DNA of 64,000 nt. Source: Streptomyces sp. P9-A4 (GTDB lineage: Bacteria; Actinomycetota; Actinomycetes; Streptomycetales; Streptomycetaceae). The DNA lies in contig NZ_JAZIFY010000002.1 in the NCBI RefSeq assembly GCF_036634195.1, positions 372,001 through 436,000 on the forward strand. The letters run 5' to 3'. How positions within the stretch are numbered: position 1 is the first letter of the stretch; each line of letters begins with the position of its first letter. Below the pieces are notes generated by a model that saw only the letters and a list, made by a program, of their open reading frames with translations, did not search any database and was not told where the DNA came from. Shown piece after piece: positions 54,020 to 63,237 of the stretch. Position numbers and translations under genes: made by a program.

Positions 54020-55060
54020 TCAGCCGTGGGGCAGGATCACCGCGCGCCCGTTCACGCGCCCTTCGTGCAGCCGCTCGTAGGCCTTCGGCGCGTCGTCCAT
54101 GCCGTACGTCTCGACGTGGACGTCCACCGCACCCGAACGGGCCAGGTCGAGCACCTCGATCAGCTCGGCCCGGGTGCCCCAGTACGGGGAGGTCACCGAG
54201 ACCTCGTACGGCAGGGCCCCGAACCCGACGGGGAGCGCGCCGCCGCCGAGTCCGACGATGGTGACGTCACCCTCGACCGCGGCCATCGCGCCGGCGGACG
54301 TCACCGTGGGCTGGGCTCCCACGAAGTCGAGGACGACCTCGGCGCCCCGGCCGCCGGTCAGTTCACGGACCGAGGCGGCGGCCTTCGCGTCGGACAGGAC
54401 CGTCTCGTGCGCGCCGACGGTGCGGGCGAGGGCGAGCTTCTCCTCCGTGACGTCCAGGGCCACGACCCTGGCTGCGGTCATCGCGCGCAGGAGCTGGATG
54501 GCGACGTGGCCGAGACCGCCCGTGCCGATCACGACGGCGGTGCTGCCGGGGACGAGCTTCGGGAGGGACCGCTTGACCGCGTGGTACGGGGTGAGGCCGG
54601 CGTCCGTGAGCGGTACGGCCCGCACGGGGTCGAGGTCGCCGAGCGGCACGAGGTGACGGGGGCTGTCGACGATCATGTACTCGGCGATGGCACCGGGGGC
54701 GCCGAGCCCGGGCGGCATGATGCCCAGCTCCGCGGCCCGCAGGCAGTAGTTCTCCTTGCCCTGGGCACACATCGCGCAGGTGCCGCAGCCCCAGGGGCCG
54801 TACACGGCGACGGCCTCACCGACGGCGAAGCCCTCGGCACCGGGGCCGAGGGCCGCGACGGTGCCCACGCCCTCGTGTCCGAGGGTCAGCGGCAGCGGGA
54901 ACGGCAGCTGGTCGGCGGACCAGCTCATGACCGCGATGTCGGAGTGGCAGACGCCGGCCGCGGTGACCTTCAGGAGCACCTGGCCGGGCCCGGGCTCCGG
55001 GTCGGGGACGGTGACGACCTCGGGCGCGGCGCCCACCGTGCGGTACTGCAATGCCTTCAT
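54020..55060 (-). CDS. Zinc-dependent alcohol dehydrogenase (MDR family)
   Basis: A 346-residue NAD(P)-dependent dehydrogenase. Catalytic zinc ligands are Cys38 (AAGVCHSD), His62 and Glu63 (GHEGVG); structural zinc Cys92, Cys95, Cys98 and Cys106 are all present. The Rossmann motif is VIGTGGLGHVAIQLL. All key residues intact. ATG 55060 is preceded by GGAAAGCGT. It is 53 bp downstream of an SDR gene on the same strand, so they form a two-gene redox operon, likely under the TetR regulator farther upstream. The alcohol substrate is unknown. Confidence 0.92.
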   Translation of the reverse strand: MKALQYRTVGAAPEVVTVPDPEPGPGQVLLKVTAAGVCHSDIAVMSWSADQLPFPLPLTLGHEGVGTVAALGPGAEGFAVGEAVAVYGPWGCGTCAMCAQGKENYCLRAAELGIMPPGLGAPGAIAEYMIVDSPRHLVPLGDLDPVRAVPLTDAGLTPYHAVKRSLPKLVPGSTAVVIGTGGLGHVAIQLLRAMTAARVVALDVTEEKLALARTVGAHETVLSDAKAAASVRELTGGRGAEVVLDFVGAQPTVTSAGAMAAVEGDVTIVGLGGGALPVGFGALPYEVSVTSPYWGTRAELIEVLDLARSGAVDVHVETYGMDDAPKAYERLHEGRVNGRAVILPHG

Positions 55061-55113
55061 GACGCTTTCCTCTCCAGTTCGTTCGTGTGCGGTCCCGACC
55101 GGTGCCGACGGCC

Positions 55114-55887
55114 TCAGCGGGCCGCGTAGGCGCCGTCGACCAGGTGGTAGCTGCCGTGCACGAAGGACGCCCGCTCGGAGAGCAGGAACGCGACGAGCTC
55201 GGCGACCTCCTCCGCCCGGCCCAGCCGCCCCGCCGGATGCAGGGCCACCAGGGCCTCGTACGCCTCCTCGCCGACCCCCGCGAGGAGGGGCGTGTCGATG
55301 TATCCGGGGCCGACGGCGTTGATACGTACCCCCTGGGAGGCGTGTTCGAGTGCCGCCGTCTTGGTGAGGCCGACGACGCCGTGCTTGGCCGCGACGTAGG
55401 CGGCGCTGCCCGCGGAGCCGTTCGTGCCGAGGATGGAGGCCATGTTCACGACGGCGCCGCCGCCGGAGGCGAGGATCGCGGGCAGTTCGTGGCGGAGCGA
55501 GTAGAAGACGCCGTCCAGGTTGGTGGAGACGACGCGCCGCCATTCCTCGGCGGGGGTCTCGACGATCGGGGCGGGGTCGCCGGCGACCCCGGCGTTGTTG
55601 ACGGCCAGGTGAAGGCCGCCGAAGGCGGCGACCGTGGCCTCGACGCCGGCCTGTACGGAGGCGTCGTCGGTGACGTCCATCCGTACGGCGAGGGCGCGGG
55701 CGCCGTCCTCGGTCAGCTCGGCGACGGCGGCGGTGGCGCGGTCGGCGTTGTGGTCGGCGACGGCCACGGCTGCACCCGCGTGGGCGAGACGGCGGGCGAC
55801 GGCGAGTCCGATGCCGGAGGCGCCGCCGGTGACGAGCGCGATCCGGCCGGCGAACTCCTGGGGGTGGGTGGTCGGGGAGAGGGTCAT
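55114..55887 (-). CDS. SDR family oxidoreductase
   Basis: A 257-residue classical short-chain dehydrogenase: cofactor loop TGGASGIG (20-27), NNAG (97-100), catalytic Ser151, Tyr164 and Lys168, and the PG motif GPGYIDTP. The Asp at about 45 (VADHN) suggests NAD(H) preference. All catalytic residues are intact. Co-directional with the alcohol dehydrogenase and TetR genes, suggesting a small catabolic or detoxification unit. Confidence 0.92.
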   Translation of the reverse strand: MTLSPTTHPQEFAGRIALVTGGASGIGLAVARRLAHAGAAVAVADHNADRATAAVAELTEDGARALAVRMDVTDDASVQAGVEATVAAFGGLHLAVNNAGVAGDPAPIVETPAEEWRRVVSTNLDGVFYSLRHELPAILASGGGAVVNMASILGTNGSAGSAAYVAAKHGVVGLTKTAALEHASQGVRINAVGPGYIDTPLLAGVGEEAYEALVALHPAGRLGRAEEVAELVAFLLSERASFVHGSYHLVDGAYAAR

Positions 55888-56016
55888 TTCGGGTCCTTGG
55901 AAGCGGGCGGTGGGCGGGATGGTGGTTCAGGTGGGTGGGAGGGACGTCGGGGCGCCTGGCCCCTGCCCTTCCTACGGCGGCTCGGCCGGTGGCGGCTCCG
56001 CCGGTGACAGCTCGGC

Positions 56017-56664
56017 CTACGGCGGCTCGGCCGGTGGCGGCTCGCCCGGCGGCGGCTCGGTCCCGAGGAGGGCGAAGGCCTCCTCCACCAGGTCGGGCAG
56101 CGCCTCCGGGGCGCCGCCGGTCACCCAGGCGCGGGTGGCCGCCATGAGCGCCGCCGCGCCGGAGCCGACGGCCACGGCGGGCCTCAGGTCACGGGCCGCG
56201 TCGGCGTCGATCCGGTCGGCGACCAGCCGCACGGATGCGGCCTCCCCCTCCAGAAGGATGCGTCGGAGCACGGCGCGCAGGGGCGCCTCGTCCTCGGCGA
56301 GACGGAAGACCTCCCGTACTCCCGTCCTGCGGTGCCAGGCCGGGACGGCCGGGTCTGAGAGCCAGACCCGCAGGGCCGCCCGGTAGGCGGTGAGCGGGGT
56401 CTCGCGCGCCGGACGGGCGGCGAGGGCGTCGTTGATCCGTACGCAGTCGGCGCGGATGCCGTCGAGGACGGCCTCCTCCTTGGAGGCGAAGTAGCGGCTG
56501 AAGGTGCGCCGGGAGACTCCGACCGCGTCGGTGACGTCCTCCACGGAGACTCCGGCCGTTCCTCGCTCCAGAACGAGCCGGAGCGCGGCCTCACCCAGTG
56601 CCTCGCGGGTCCGCGTCCCCTTCGGGCCGCGCCTCGGGCTTCGGCGTTCTCGCTCCGTACTCAT
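56017..56664 (-). CDS. TetR family transcriptional regulator
   Basis: A 215-residue regulator with N-terminal HTH (TREALGEAALRLVLERGTAG, VSVEDVTDAVGVSRRTFSRY then FASKEEAVLD) and a helical ligand domain. It ends in a Pro/Glu-rich repeat (EPPPGEPPPAEPP) encoded by GGCGGCTCG-type repeats that continue past the gene (about 55977-56060), showing slippage. ATG 56664 was chosen over 56679. It lies 129 bp upstream of the SDR gene and 156 bp from the GH16-like gene on the other strand; TATTAAT at 56680-56686 is a likely -10 region. Confidence 0.85.
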   Translation of the reverse strand: MSTERERRSPRRGPKGTRTREALGEAALRLVLERGTAGVSVEDVTDAVGVSRRTFSRYFASKEEAVLDGIRADCVRINDALAARPARETPLTAYRAALRVWLSDPAVPAWHRRTGVREVFRLAEDEAPLRAVLRRILLEGEAASVRLVADRIDADAARDLRPAVAVGSGAAALMAATRAWVTGGAPEALPDLVEEAFALLGTEPPPGEPPPAEPP

Positions 56665-56820
56665 ATTTGCACCGTACACCTATTAATGTCGCAGTGGGAC
56701 ATTCCGGATAACTCGGGTAACCCCGACGACGGAAGGACCCGTGACGACTTGTCGCCAATCACCGTTTTCGATGGTCTGCGCAGTGCATGGTGGGGGTTGC
56801 CCCACCGGAAGGAGCGTGCC

Positions 56821-57573
56821 GTGCTGTCCGACCTCTTCGACCGCTTGTTGAGACGCGGTGCCGGATCCGGCCCCGTCACAGGAACCAGCCCCGGCCCCGG
56901 CGGCATCGGGCGTCCCAGGTCGCCCGGGACCCTCGTCCTCGACGCCGACTTCTCCTCCGCCGCGCAGTGGACCGCCGGCCGTTCCTGGGCCTATCCCGAC
57001 GGCGGGCCGACCAACCCGGGCGACAACAAACTCGACCACCTCGTGGACGACCCCACGTACAGCCGGACGGGGCTCTTCCGGGCGACCCGCCGGAGCGACG
57101 GGTACTGGGACGCGGGGCTGCTCACGACGGAGGGCAGCCCGGAGGGCTTCCTGGTGCGCGCGGGTGACGTACTGGAGGCGCGGGTGCGCCTGCCGGAGGA
57201 GACGGGCGCCTGGCCGGCTATCTGGACCTGGCTCGACGGCGGACAGGAGATCGATGTCTTCGAGTACCACCCCGACAATCCCGACCTGCTCGAACTGTCG
57301 AACCGGATCCGGGGCCGCCACCACTACTTCCGGGACCCGGCCGTCCGCCCCGGGGCGTGGGTCGACCTGCGGGTCGACTTCGGCTCACGGAACGTCGTCT
57401 GGTGGGTGAACGGCGCCCGGGTCTTCGACGACCGCCGGGGGGTCGGACGTTCATGGCGGGCCCACCTGATCGTCAACCTCTCGGTCTGCGCGGGCCGGTA
57501 CCATCCGGCGCCGGACGCCGACGCGTCGGAGATGTCGTACGAGGTCGCGGAGTTGCGCGTGTACCGCGACTGA
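56821..57573 (+). CDS. GH16-like glycoside hydrolase or lectin-fold protein
   Basis: A 250-residue jelly-roll protein with the GH16 catalytic pattern E-I-D-x-x-E: GGQEIDVFEYH, where Glu143 and Glu148 would be nucleophile and acid/base and Asp145 the helper. WPAIWTWLDG just before it and WVDLRVDFGSRNVVWWVNG after it fit beta-glucanase-type proteins. GTG 56821 has an AAGGAG site and is preferred to ATG 56686. No signal peptide is seen, which is odd for a GH16 enzyme, so an intracellular or non-classically secreted role is possible. Confidence 0.75.
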   Translation: MLSDLFDRLLRRGAGSGPVTGTSPGPGGIGRPRSPGTLVLDADFSSAAQWTAGRSWAYPDGGPTNPGDNKLDHLVDDPTYSRTGLFRATRRSDGYWDAGLLTTEGSPEGFLVRAGDVLEARVRLPEETGAWPAIWTWLDGGQEIDVFEYHPDNPDLLELSNRIRGRHHYFRDPAVRPGAWVDLRVDFGSRNVVWWVNGARVFDDRRGVGRSWRAHLIVNLSVCAGRYHPAPDADASEMSYEVAELRVYRD

Positions 57574-57692
57574 CACGTCGTCGCGCGCGTCGCAGGGGGC
57601 AGCGGGCTCCGCGGGAACGGGTGTTGCGTAGGCTCGAACAGAGCGTTCCGCGCCCGCGCACCACGCTGTCCCGTACGACGAGGAGGACCCCC

Positions 57693-58445
57693 ATGAACAC
57701 CGCCGACGAGGGACGGCAGCAGCAGCTGGACGCGGCCAGCGTCGTCAACGCGAAGAAGACGCTCCTCCAGCTGCTCGCCCGCGCGGGCGTCTACACCGGC
57801 GACGCCGAGGAGCTCATCGGCCTCGTCGAGGCCGGCGCCCTCTCTCTCGCCCACGCGGAGCTCTCCGGGATCCGGGAGAACCCCCCTCAGGGGACGGGGA
57901 AGGAGAGCGGGAACGGGGAGGAGTACGCGTCCGGGTGGGCCGACGGCGCACGGGCCGCCGCCGACGCGCTCGGGGTCCTCTCCGAGCAGGCCCTGATCCG
58001 GGCCGTCACCGCGGGCCCGTCGTCCGACGCCGGTGACGAGCACTCCCCCGTCGGCAGGGCGGAGATGGAGCGGACCAAGGTCGCGGTCACACCGCTGTAC
58101 CTCTCGTTCAGTGACGTCTCCGACCTCGACCCCGAGGTCACCGAGCAGGTGCTCGGCGCCGTCCTCCGTACGATGAGCCCCCGTCAGCGGGCCGGGTACC
58201 CGGGGCGCCTCACCGAGTTCACGTCGGCCCATCACGGCCATCTGGAGCGGCTGTACGCGGAGTACGGGCCCGGCAGCCCGATCGCCGTCCACGGCCGGTA
58301 CTCCCTCGTCCACTCCCCCACCAGCGTCGCCGTGCTGGAGCGGCTCGCGGCGACGCCCTCGGCCCTGCACGAGGAGTGGGACGCCGCCGAGCTGCCGCCC
58401 GCGTGGCTGGACGGGCTGACGTCCGCCTGGGGTTCGCCCGCCTGA
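57693..58445 (+). CDS. Hypothetical protein (250 aa)
   Basis: A 250-residue soluble, helix-rich acidic protein with no signal peptide, Cys cluster or recognised motif. It starts [20 protein letters not shown] behind AGGAGG and contains [20 protein letters not shown] and [21 protein letters not shown] likely disordered linker lies around residues 65-80. Codon usage is normal for the genome. No function can be proposed. Confidence 0.7.
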   Translation: MNTADEGRQQQLDAASVVNAKKTLLQLLARAGVYTGDAEELIGLVEAGALSLAHAELSGIRENPPQGTGKESGNGEEYASGWADGARAAADALGVLSEQALIRAVTAGPSSDAGDEHSPVGRAEMERTKVAVTPLYLSFSDVSDLDPEVTEQVLGAVLRTMSPRQRAGYPGRLTEFTSAHHGHLERLYAEYGPGSPIAVHGRYSLVHSPTSVAVLERLAATPSALHEEWDAAELPPAWLDGLTSAWGSPA

Positions 58446-58654
58446 GGGAGCGGCGGCGGCACGCCGACTCGTACCCCCGCCCGCCCGGCGAATCGTTCTT
58501 CCGTCTGCCACCACGGGGCAAGGGTCCGTCCACGGTCGCGGTACCCGATTCCCGCACGGTGCACGTGCGGGGTGGCCGTCGATCCGAACGCCCGCCACTC
58601 CGCCTCCCCCGGCCTGCCCGAAGGGCCTGGCCCGCCCGTGAATGGAGTGGCTCC

Positions 58655-59602
58655 GTGACCGTCACCGTGACCGCCGCCCGTGAACTCCTCACCCACGGGA
58701 TGGACGACGGGGTGGCCTCCACTTCGGTGCCCCGGGGCCGGACCGTCGTCGTCAAGTGCGGCGGCAGCACCCTCGTGGACGCCTCCCTCCGGCGCTCGTT
58801 CGCGCAGGACGTCGTCGAGCTGCGGCGCGCGGGGCTTCACCCGGTGGTGGTGCACGGCGGCGGTCCGCAGATCAGCGCGATGCTCGACCGGCTCGCCCTG
58901 GAGGTCCGTTTCGAGGCGGGCATGCGGGTGACCACTCCGGAGACCATGGACGTGGTCCGCATGGTCCTGACCGGCCAGGTCCAGCGGGAGCTGGTCGGCG
59001 CCATCAACGCCCACGGGCCCTTCGCCGTGGGCCTGTCCGGGGAGGACGCGCACACGCTGACGGCGGAGCGCCGCCCGGCGCTGGTGGACGGGCGCCCCGT
59101 GGACATCGGCCTGGTCGGCGATGTCGTGGCCGTGGCTCCGGACACCGTCAGGAACCTGCTCGCCGACGGGCGCGTCCCGGTGGTCTCCCCCGTCGCGCGC
59201 GGCAGGGACGGTCGGGTCTACAACGTGAACGCCGATCTGGCGGCCTCGGCCCTCGCCGTCGCCCTCGGCGCCGACCGGCTCGTGATGCTCACGGACGTTC
59301 CCGGGCTGTACGCGGACTGGCCGCACAGCACCGAGGTCGTCGCGCGCCTGACGGCCGGTGAACTGGACGCGCTGCTACCCGGTCTCGCCGGCGGAATGCT
59401 CCCGAAGATGGAGGGCTGCCTGCGCGCCGTCCGTTCGGGCGTCGGGCGCGCCCATGTCCTCGACGGACGGGTCCCGCACGCGGTGCTCCGGGGCGTACTC
59501 ACCGAGGAGAACCCGGGCACCACGGTCCTGCCCGACCCGGCGGCCGACGGCTCGGACAGCTCAGACGGCTCAGACGGCTCAGACAGCTCAACCGCCGCCT
59601 GA
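58655..59602 (+). CDS. argB: Acetylglutamate kinase (ArgB paralogue)
   Basis: A 315-residue amino-acid kinase phosphorylating N-acetylglutamate in arginine synthesis. [10 protein letters not shown] is the phosphate loop, [14 protein letters not shown] the substrate loop, [20 protein letters not shown] and [10 protein letters not shown] the ATP part, with [15 protein letters not shown] near the end. GTG 58655 follows GGAG. It is not next to argC, argJ or argD, and its C-terminus carries a Ser/Asp/Gly repeat tail ([18 protein letters not shown]) from 9-bp DNA repeats. It may be a second copy serving a specialised pathway rather than the housekeeping enzyme. Confidence 0.85.
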   Translation: MTVTVTAARELLTHGMDDGVASTSVPRGRTVVVKCGGSTLVDASLRRSFAQDVVELRRAGLHPVVVHGGGPQISAMLDRLALEVRFEAGMRVTTPETMDVVRMVLTGQVQRELVGAINAHGPFAVGLSGEDAHTLTAERRPALVDGRPVDIGLVGDVVAVAPDTVRNLLADGRVPVVSPVARGRDGRVYNVNADLAASALAVALGADRLVMLTDVPGLYADWPHSTEVVARLTAGELDALLPGLAGGMLPKMEGCLRAVRSGVGRAHVLDGRVPHAVLRGVLTEENPGTTVLPDPAADGSDSSDGSDGSDSSTAA

Positions 59603-59749
59603 CGGGCGCGACACCTGTACCCGTACGGGCAGGCCCCCGACACCCGTCCCTGTACCCGCACCCGTACGGGGACCAGCACCACCACCCGTACCGACACCGG
59701 TACCGCCCGCTCTCCGGCCCCGTCCTCTGGCGCCCAGCCCCAGCCGGAG

Positions 59750-59768
59750 ATAGGTTAGGCTCACCTAA
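59750..59768. promoter_or_regulatory. Iron box (DmdR/DtxR-type) upstream of the siderophore importer
   Basis: ATAGGTTAGGCTCACCTAA matches the DmdR1/IdeR consensus TTAGGTTAGGCTAACCTAA at 17 of 19 positions. It lies 96 bp before the binding-protein ATG. The importer is therefore expected to be repressed by Fe(II)-bound DmdR1 and induced by iron starvation. Confidence 0.88.
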
Positions 59769-59864
59769 CAAGCGCCTCGCGTTGGCCGCTGCCCCGCACA
59801 CACCTGTCTGTGGGGGTGTCAGGCGGGGCGGCAGTACACCCCTGCCCGGAGACAAGGATCCACC

Positions 59865-60917
59865 ATGCCTTCTGTGTTCACCCCCGTTCGCCGCCGCGTC
59901 CTCGTGGCGGGTGCCGCCGCGGTCTCGCTCGGCCTCATGGTGACCGGGTGCGGCTCGGACGACAAAAAGGACGACGCCGCGGGCTCGGCGGCCAAGGCCC
60001 CGGCGGGTGCTTTCCCGGTGACCATCAAGAGCGCGCTCGGCGAGGCCGTCATCAAGGAGAAGCCGAAGCGCGTGGTGACCCTCGGTCAGGGCTCCGCGGA
60101 GACCGCGATCGCGCTGGGCAACGTCCCGGTCGGCATCGAGAGCTACCCGTGGGGCAGCGACAAGACCGGCTACCTGCCCTGGATCCACGACGCCGTGAAG
60201 AAGTCCGGCGCGACGCTGCCCAAGCAGTTCGACGGTGGCGAGGAGCTCGACATCGAGGCCATCACCGAGCTGGAGCCCGACGTCATCCTCGCCCCGTGGT
60301 CGGGCATCACGCAGAAGCAGTACGACATCCTCAAGGACATCGCGCCCACCGTCGCCTACCCGGACAAGGCGTGGAGCACGAACTGGGACCAGCAGATCGA
60401 GATCATCTCGAAGGCGCTCGGCCAGCCGGAGAAGGCCAAGGAGCTGACGTCGAAGATCGACAAGCAGCTCACCGACGCCGCCGCGAGCCGTCCCAACTAC
60501 AAGAACGTCACGTTCTCGTACATCTACAACACCGGCCCCGGCACCCTCGGCATCTTCAAGCCCGAGGAGCAGCGCGTGTCGATGGTGTCCAAGCTCGGTC
60601 TGAAGGTCGACCCGGTCGTCAACACGTTCAAGGAGACCGACGGCACCGACTCGGCCCTGATCGGTCTGGAGAACGCCAACAAGCTGTCCGCCAGCGACAT
60701 CGCCTTCACCTTCTACATGGACGACAAGTCCCGCAAGGAGATCGAGGCCCAGCCCCTGTACGCGGCGATCCCCGCCGTGAAGAAGGGCGCGCTCGTGTAC
60801 AGCGACGACCAGCCGTTCGTCACCGCCTCGTCGATGATCAACCCGCTGACGGTGCCGTACAGCATCGAGCGCTACCTGCCGATGATCGACAAGGCCGTCG
60901 CCAAGGCCGGGAAGTAA
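59865..60917 (+). CDS. Iron-siderophore ABC transporter substrate-binding lipoprotein
   Basis: A 350-residue FecB/FepB-type protein. The signal peptide ends in a lipobox (LMVTGC, Cys29), so it is anchored to the outer face of the membrane. Two alpha/beta lobes: KRVVTLGQGSAETAIALG, ELEPDVILAPWSGITQKQYD, then VTFSYIYNTGPGTLGIFK. It delivers a ferric siderophore, class unknown, to the permease pair. It is under the iron box at 59750 and 15 bp before the first permease. Confidence 0.92.
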   Translation: MPSVFTPVRRRVLVAGAAAVSLGLMVTGCGSDDKKDDAAGSAAKAPAGAFPVTIKSALGEAVIKEKPKRVVTLGQGSAETAIALGNVPVGIESYPWGSDKTGYLPWIHDAVKKSGATLPKQFDGGEELDIEAITELEPDVILAPWSGITQKQYDILKDIAPTVAYPDKAWSTNWDQQIEIISKALGQPEKAKELTSKIDKQLTDAAASRPNYKNVTFSYIYNTGPGTLGIFKPEEQRVSMVSKLGLKVDPVVNTFKETDGTDSALIGLENANKLSASDIAFTFYMDDKSRKEIEAQPLYAAIPAVKKGALVYSDDQPFVTASSMINPLTVPYSIERYLPMIDKAVAKAGK

Positions 60918-60932
60918 CCACAGGTCCACAGC

Positions 60933-61967
60933 GTGACCACCATCTCCCGGATCGGCCAGGGCCCCGCCGTCGTACGGCGGGGCCTCGGCCGGCATGCAAT
61001 CGCCGCCGTCCTGTGCCTGGTCCTGCTCGCCCTGGCCCTGTTCGCCAGCGTGATGTTCGGCAGCAAGCCGACGTCCTTCGGCGACGTCCTGCGGGTCATC
61101 ACCGGTGACGCCGACGACTACACCCGTACCGTCGTCGAAAGCCGCTACCCCCGTACCGTCCTCGGAGTGCTCGCGGGGCTCTGCCTCGCCGTCGCCGGCA
61201 CCCTGATGCAGGGCATCACGCGCAATCCGCTCGCCGAGCCGGGGCTTCTCGGCATCAACGCCGGCGCCTCGGCGAGCATCGTCGCCGCCACCGCGTTCCT
61301 CGGCGCCTCCGGGCAGCGGGAGACCGTCTGGTGGGCCCTCGCGGGCGCGCTCGCGATCGGTGTCGTCGTCCATCTCCTCGGTACCGCAGGCGGAGGCGGC
61401 GGCCCGGTGCGGCTGGTCCTCGCGGGCGCTGTCCTCTCCGCCGTCCTCGCCGCGTTCATCCAGGCCGTCGCGCTGTCGAGGCCCCAGGTCTTCGACACCT
61501 ACCGCTACTGGGTGGTGGGCGCGCTCGGCGGGCGCGGCTACGACGCGTTCTGGGCGGTCCTGCCGTTCGCGGCGGTCGGCTTCGTCCTCGCCCTGCTGCT
61601 CGCGCCCGGCCTCAACGCCATGGCCATGGGCGACGACAAGGCCGCGTCCCTCGGCATCAGCCCGGCCCGCGTCAAGGGCGCCGGGCTGCTCGCGGCGACC
61701 CTGCTGGCCGCCGCCGCGACGGCGGCCGTCGGCCCCATCGCCTTCGTCGGCCTCGCCGTCCCGCACATGGTCCGGGCGCTCGTGGGCGCCGACTTCCGCG
61801 CCCAGGTCGTCTTCACCTCCCTCGCGGGGCCCACGCTGCTGCTCTTCGCCGATGTCATCGGCAGGGTCCTGCTGCGCCCCCAGGAACTCATGGTCGGCGT
61901 CGTCACCGCCTTCGTCGGTGCGCCGGCCCTGCTCTTCGCCGTTCGCCGTATGAGGGGGGCTTCATGA
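60933..61967 (+). CDS. FecCD-family iron-siderophore permease 1
   Basis: A 344-residue permease with about ten helices. Family signatures: RYPRTVLGVLAGLCLAVAGT, LMQGITRNPLAEPGLLGINA, and GPIAFVGLAVPHMVRALVGA, which ends in the cytoplasmic loop that contacts the ATPase. The GTG start is 15 bp after the binding-protein stop. It works as a heterodimer with the next gene. No ATPase gene is in the operon, so a shared ATPase elsewhere must be used. Confidence 0.92.
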   Translation: MTTISRIGQGPAVVRRGLGRHAIAAVLCLVLLALALFASVMFGSKPTSFGDVLRVITGDADDYTRTVVESRYPRTVLGVLAGLCLAVAGTLMQGITRNPLAEPGLLGINAGASASIVAATAFLGASGQRETVWWALAGALAIGVVVHLLGTAGGGGGPVRLVLAGAVLSAVLAAFIQAVALSRPQVFDTYRYWVVGALGGRGYDAFWAVLPFAAVGFVLALLLAPGLNAMAMGDDKAASLGISPARVKGAGLLAATLLAAAATAAVGPIAFVGLAVPHMVRALVGADFRAQVVFTSLAGPTLLLFADVIGRVLLRPQELMVGVVTAFVGAPALLFAVRRMRGAS

Positions 61968-63133
61968 AGACCGCCGCCGACCGGGCCGGGCTTCCGGACG
62001 CTTCCGTCGACCAGGACACGGGTACGGGCAGGGGCTCCTATACGGGTACGGACACGGGCTCCGATACGGGTACGGGCTCCGCTGCGGGCGGCGGGCAGCG
62101 GCCCCCCGCACGCGGCGTCCTGCGGATCGGCCCGTGGATCGCCGTGCCCGTACGCCGTACCTCCGTGATCGCCGCCGTGGTGACCCTCCTGCTGCTCGCC
62201 GGGGCGGCCGTGGCCACCCTGTCGATGGGGCGGCTCGGCATCGGCCTCGCCGACCTTCCGTCCGCCCTCGCGGGCGAGGCGACGGGCAAGAACGCCTTCG
62301 TCCTCAATCGGCTGCGCGGCCCGAGGCTCGTGGTGGCCATCGCCACCGGCGCGGCCTTCGGTCTGTCCGGGGCGCTGTTCCAGTCCGTCACCCGCAACCC
62401 GCTGGGCAGTCCGGACGTGATCGGGCTCGGCGCCGGTGCCGGTGCGGGGGCCGCGGCGGCGGCGCTGTTCCTGCCCGATGTGCTGCCGGTGCCCGTCGGG
62501 GCGCTGCTCGGCGCGGTGCTCGCGATGGTGGTCGTGTTCCTCGCCACCGGGACCGGATTCCGCAGCCCGGGACGGCTCGTGGTCGCCGGTATCGGCGTGG
62601 CCGCGATGGCGACGGCGCTGACCCAGTACGTCGTCTACTCCGTCGAGCGCGACAAGGCCAGCGCGCTGACCGCGTACATCAACGGCAGCCTCGCCGCCCG
62701 TTCCTGGGACGACGCGACGACCATCTGGACGGTGCTGCTGCTCTCCCTGCCGTTCGCGGCGCTCCTCGCGCGGCCTCTGTCCGTCGGCGAGATGGGCGAC
62801 GACCTCGCCACCGGCCTCGGTGCCCGGCCGGGCCGGACGGCCACCGCGGCGGTCGCGCTGTCCATCGTGCTCTCGGCGGCGGCCGTCGGCGTCGCGGGAC
62901 CCATCGCGTTCGTCTCCCTGACGGCGCCGCAGATCGCCAAGCGCGTCACGCGCAGCGGCGGCCCGCACCTGGTCATGTCGACCCTGCTGGGGGCCCTGCT
63001 CCTGGTCCTGGCCGACCTCACGGCGCAGCAGCTGCCGCTGTTCGACAACCTGCCGGTCGGTCTGTACACGATGGCCCTCGGGGGCACGTACCTGGGCTAT
63101 CTCCTGCTGAGGGAGTGGAAGCGCCCCGTGTGA
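61964..63133 (+). CDS. FecCD-family iron-siderophore permease 2
   Basis: A 389-residue permease. Its first 50 residues are an unusual Gly/Thr/Asp-rich repeat (TGTDTGSDTGTG) encoded by GGGTACGG-type repeats at about 62013-62085. The membrane part has LRGPRLVVAIATGAAFGLSG, LFQSVTRNPLGSPDVIGLGA and GPIAFVSLTAPQIAKRVTRS. Its ATG overlaps the permease 1 stop (ATGA). The operon ends here, followed by a terminator hairpin. Confidence 0.92.
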   Translation: MKTAADRAGLPDASVDQDTGTGRGSYTGTDTGSDTGTGSAAGGGQRPPARGVLRIGPWIAVPVRRTSVIAAVVTLLLLAGAAVATLSMGRLGIGLADLPSALAGEATGKNAFVLNRLRGPRLVVAIATGAAFGLSGALFQSVTRNPLGSPDVIGLGAGAGAGAAAAALFLPDVLPVPVGALLGAVLAMVVVFLATGTGFRSPGRLVVAGIGVAAMATALTQYVVYSVERDKASALTAYINGSLAARSWDDATTIWTVLLLSLPFAALLARPLSVGEMGDDLATGLGARPGRTATAAVALSIVLSAAAVGVAGPIAFVSLTAPQIAKRVTRSGGPHLVMSTLLGALLLVLADLTAQQLPLFDNLPVGLYTMALGGTYLGYLLLREWKRPV

Positions 63134-63158
63134 CGCGGGCGGTGAGGCGGAGGAAGTG

Positions 63159-63199
63159 CGGCGTACGGCCCGGGTCATCCCGATCCGGGCCGTACGCCG
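63159..63199. terminator. Bidirectional terminator after the siderophore importer
   Basis: CGGCGTACGGCCCGG (63159-63173) and CCGGGCCGTACGCCG (63185-63199) pair perfectly over 15 bp with an 11-nt loop, 26 bp after the permease stop and 39 bp from the convergent phosphatase stop. Confidence 0.85.
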
Positions 63200-63237
63200 A
63201 TTCCGTTCACGGCCGATGGAGAGGGCCGCCGGTGGTT

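Noticed and set aside
56686-56820. ATG 56686 as the start of the GH16-like gene
   Set aside because: No ribosome site and no signal peptide or domain in the extra 45 residues; GTG 56821 has a clear AAGGAG site.
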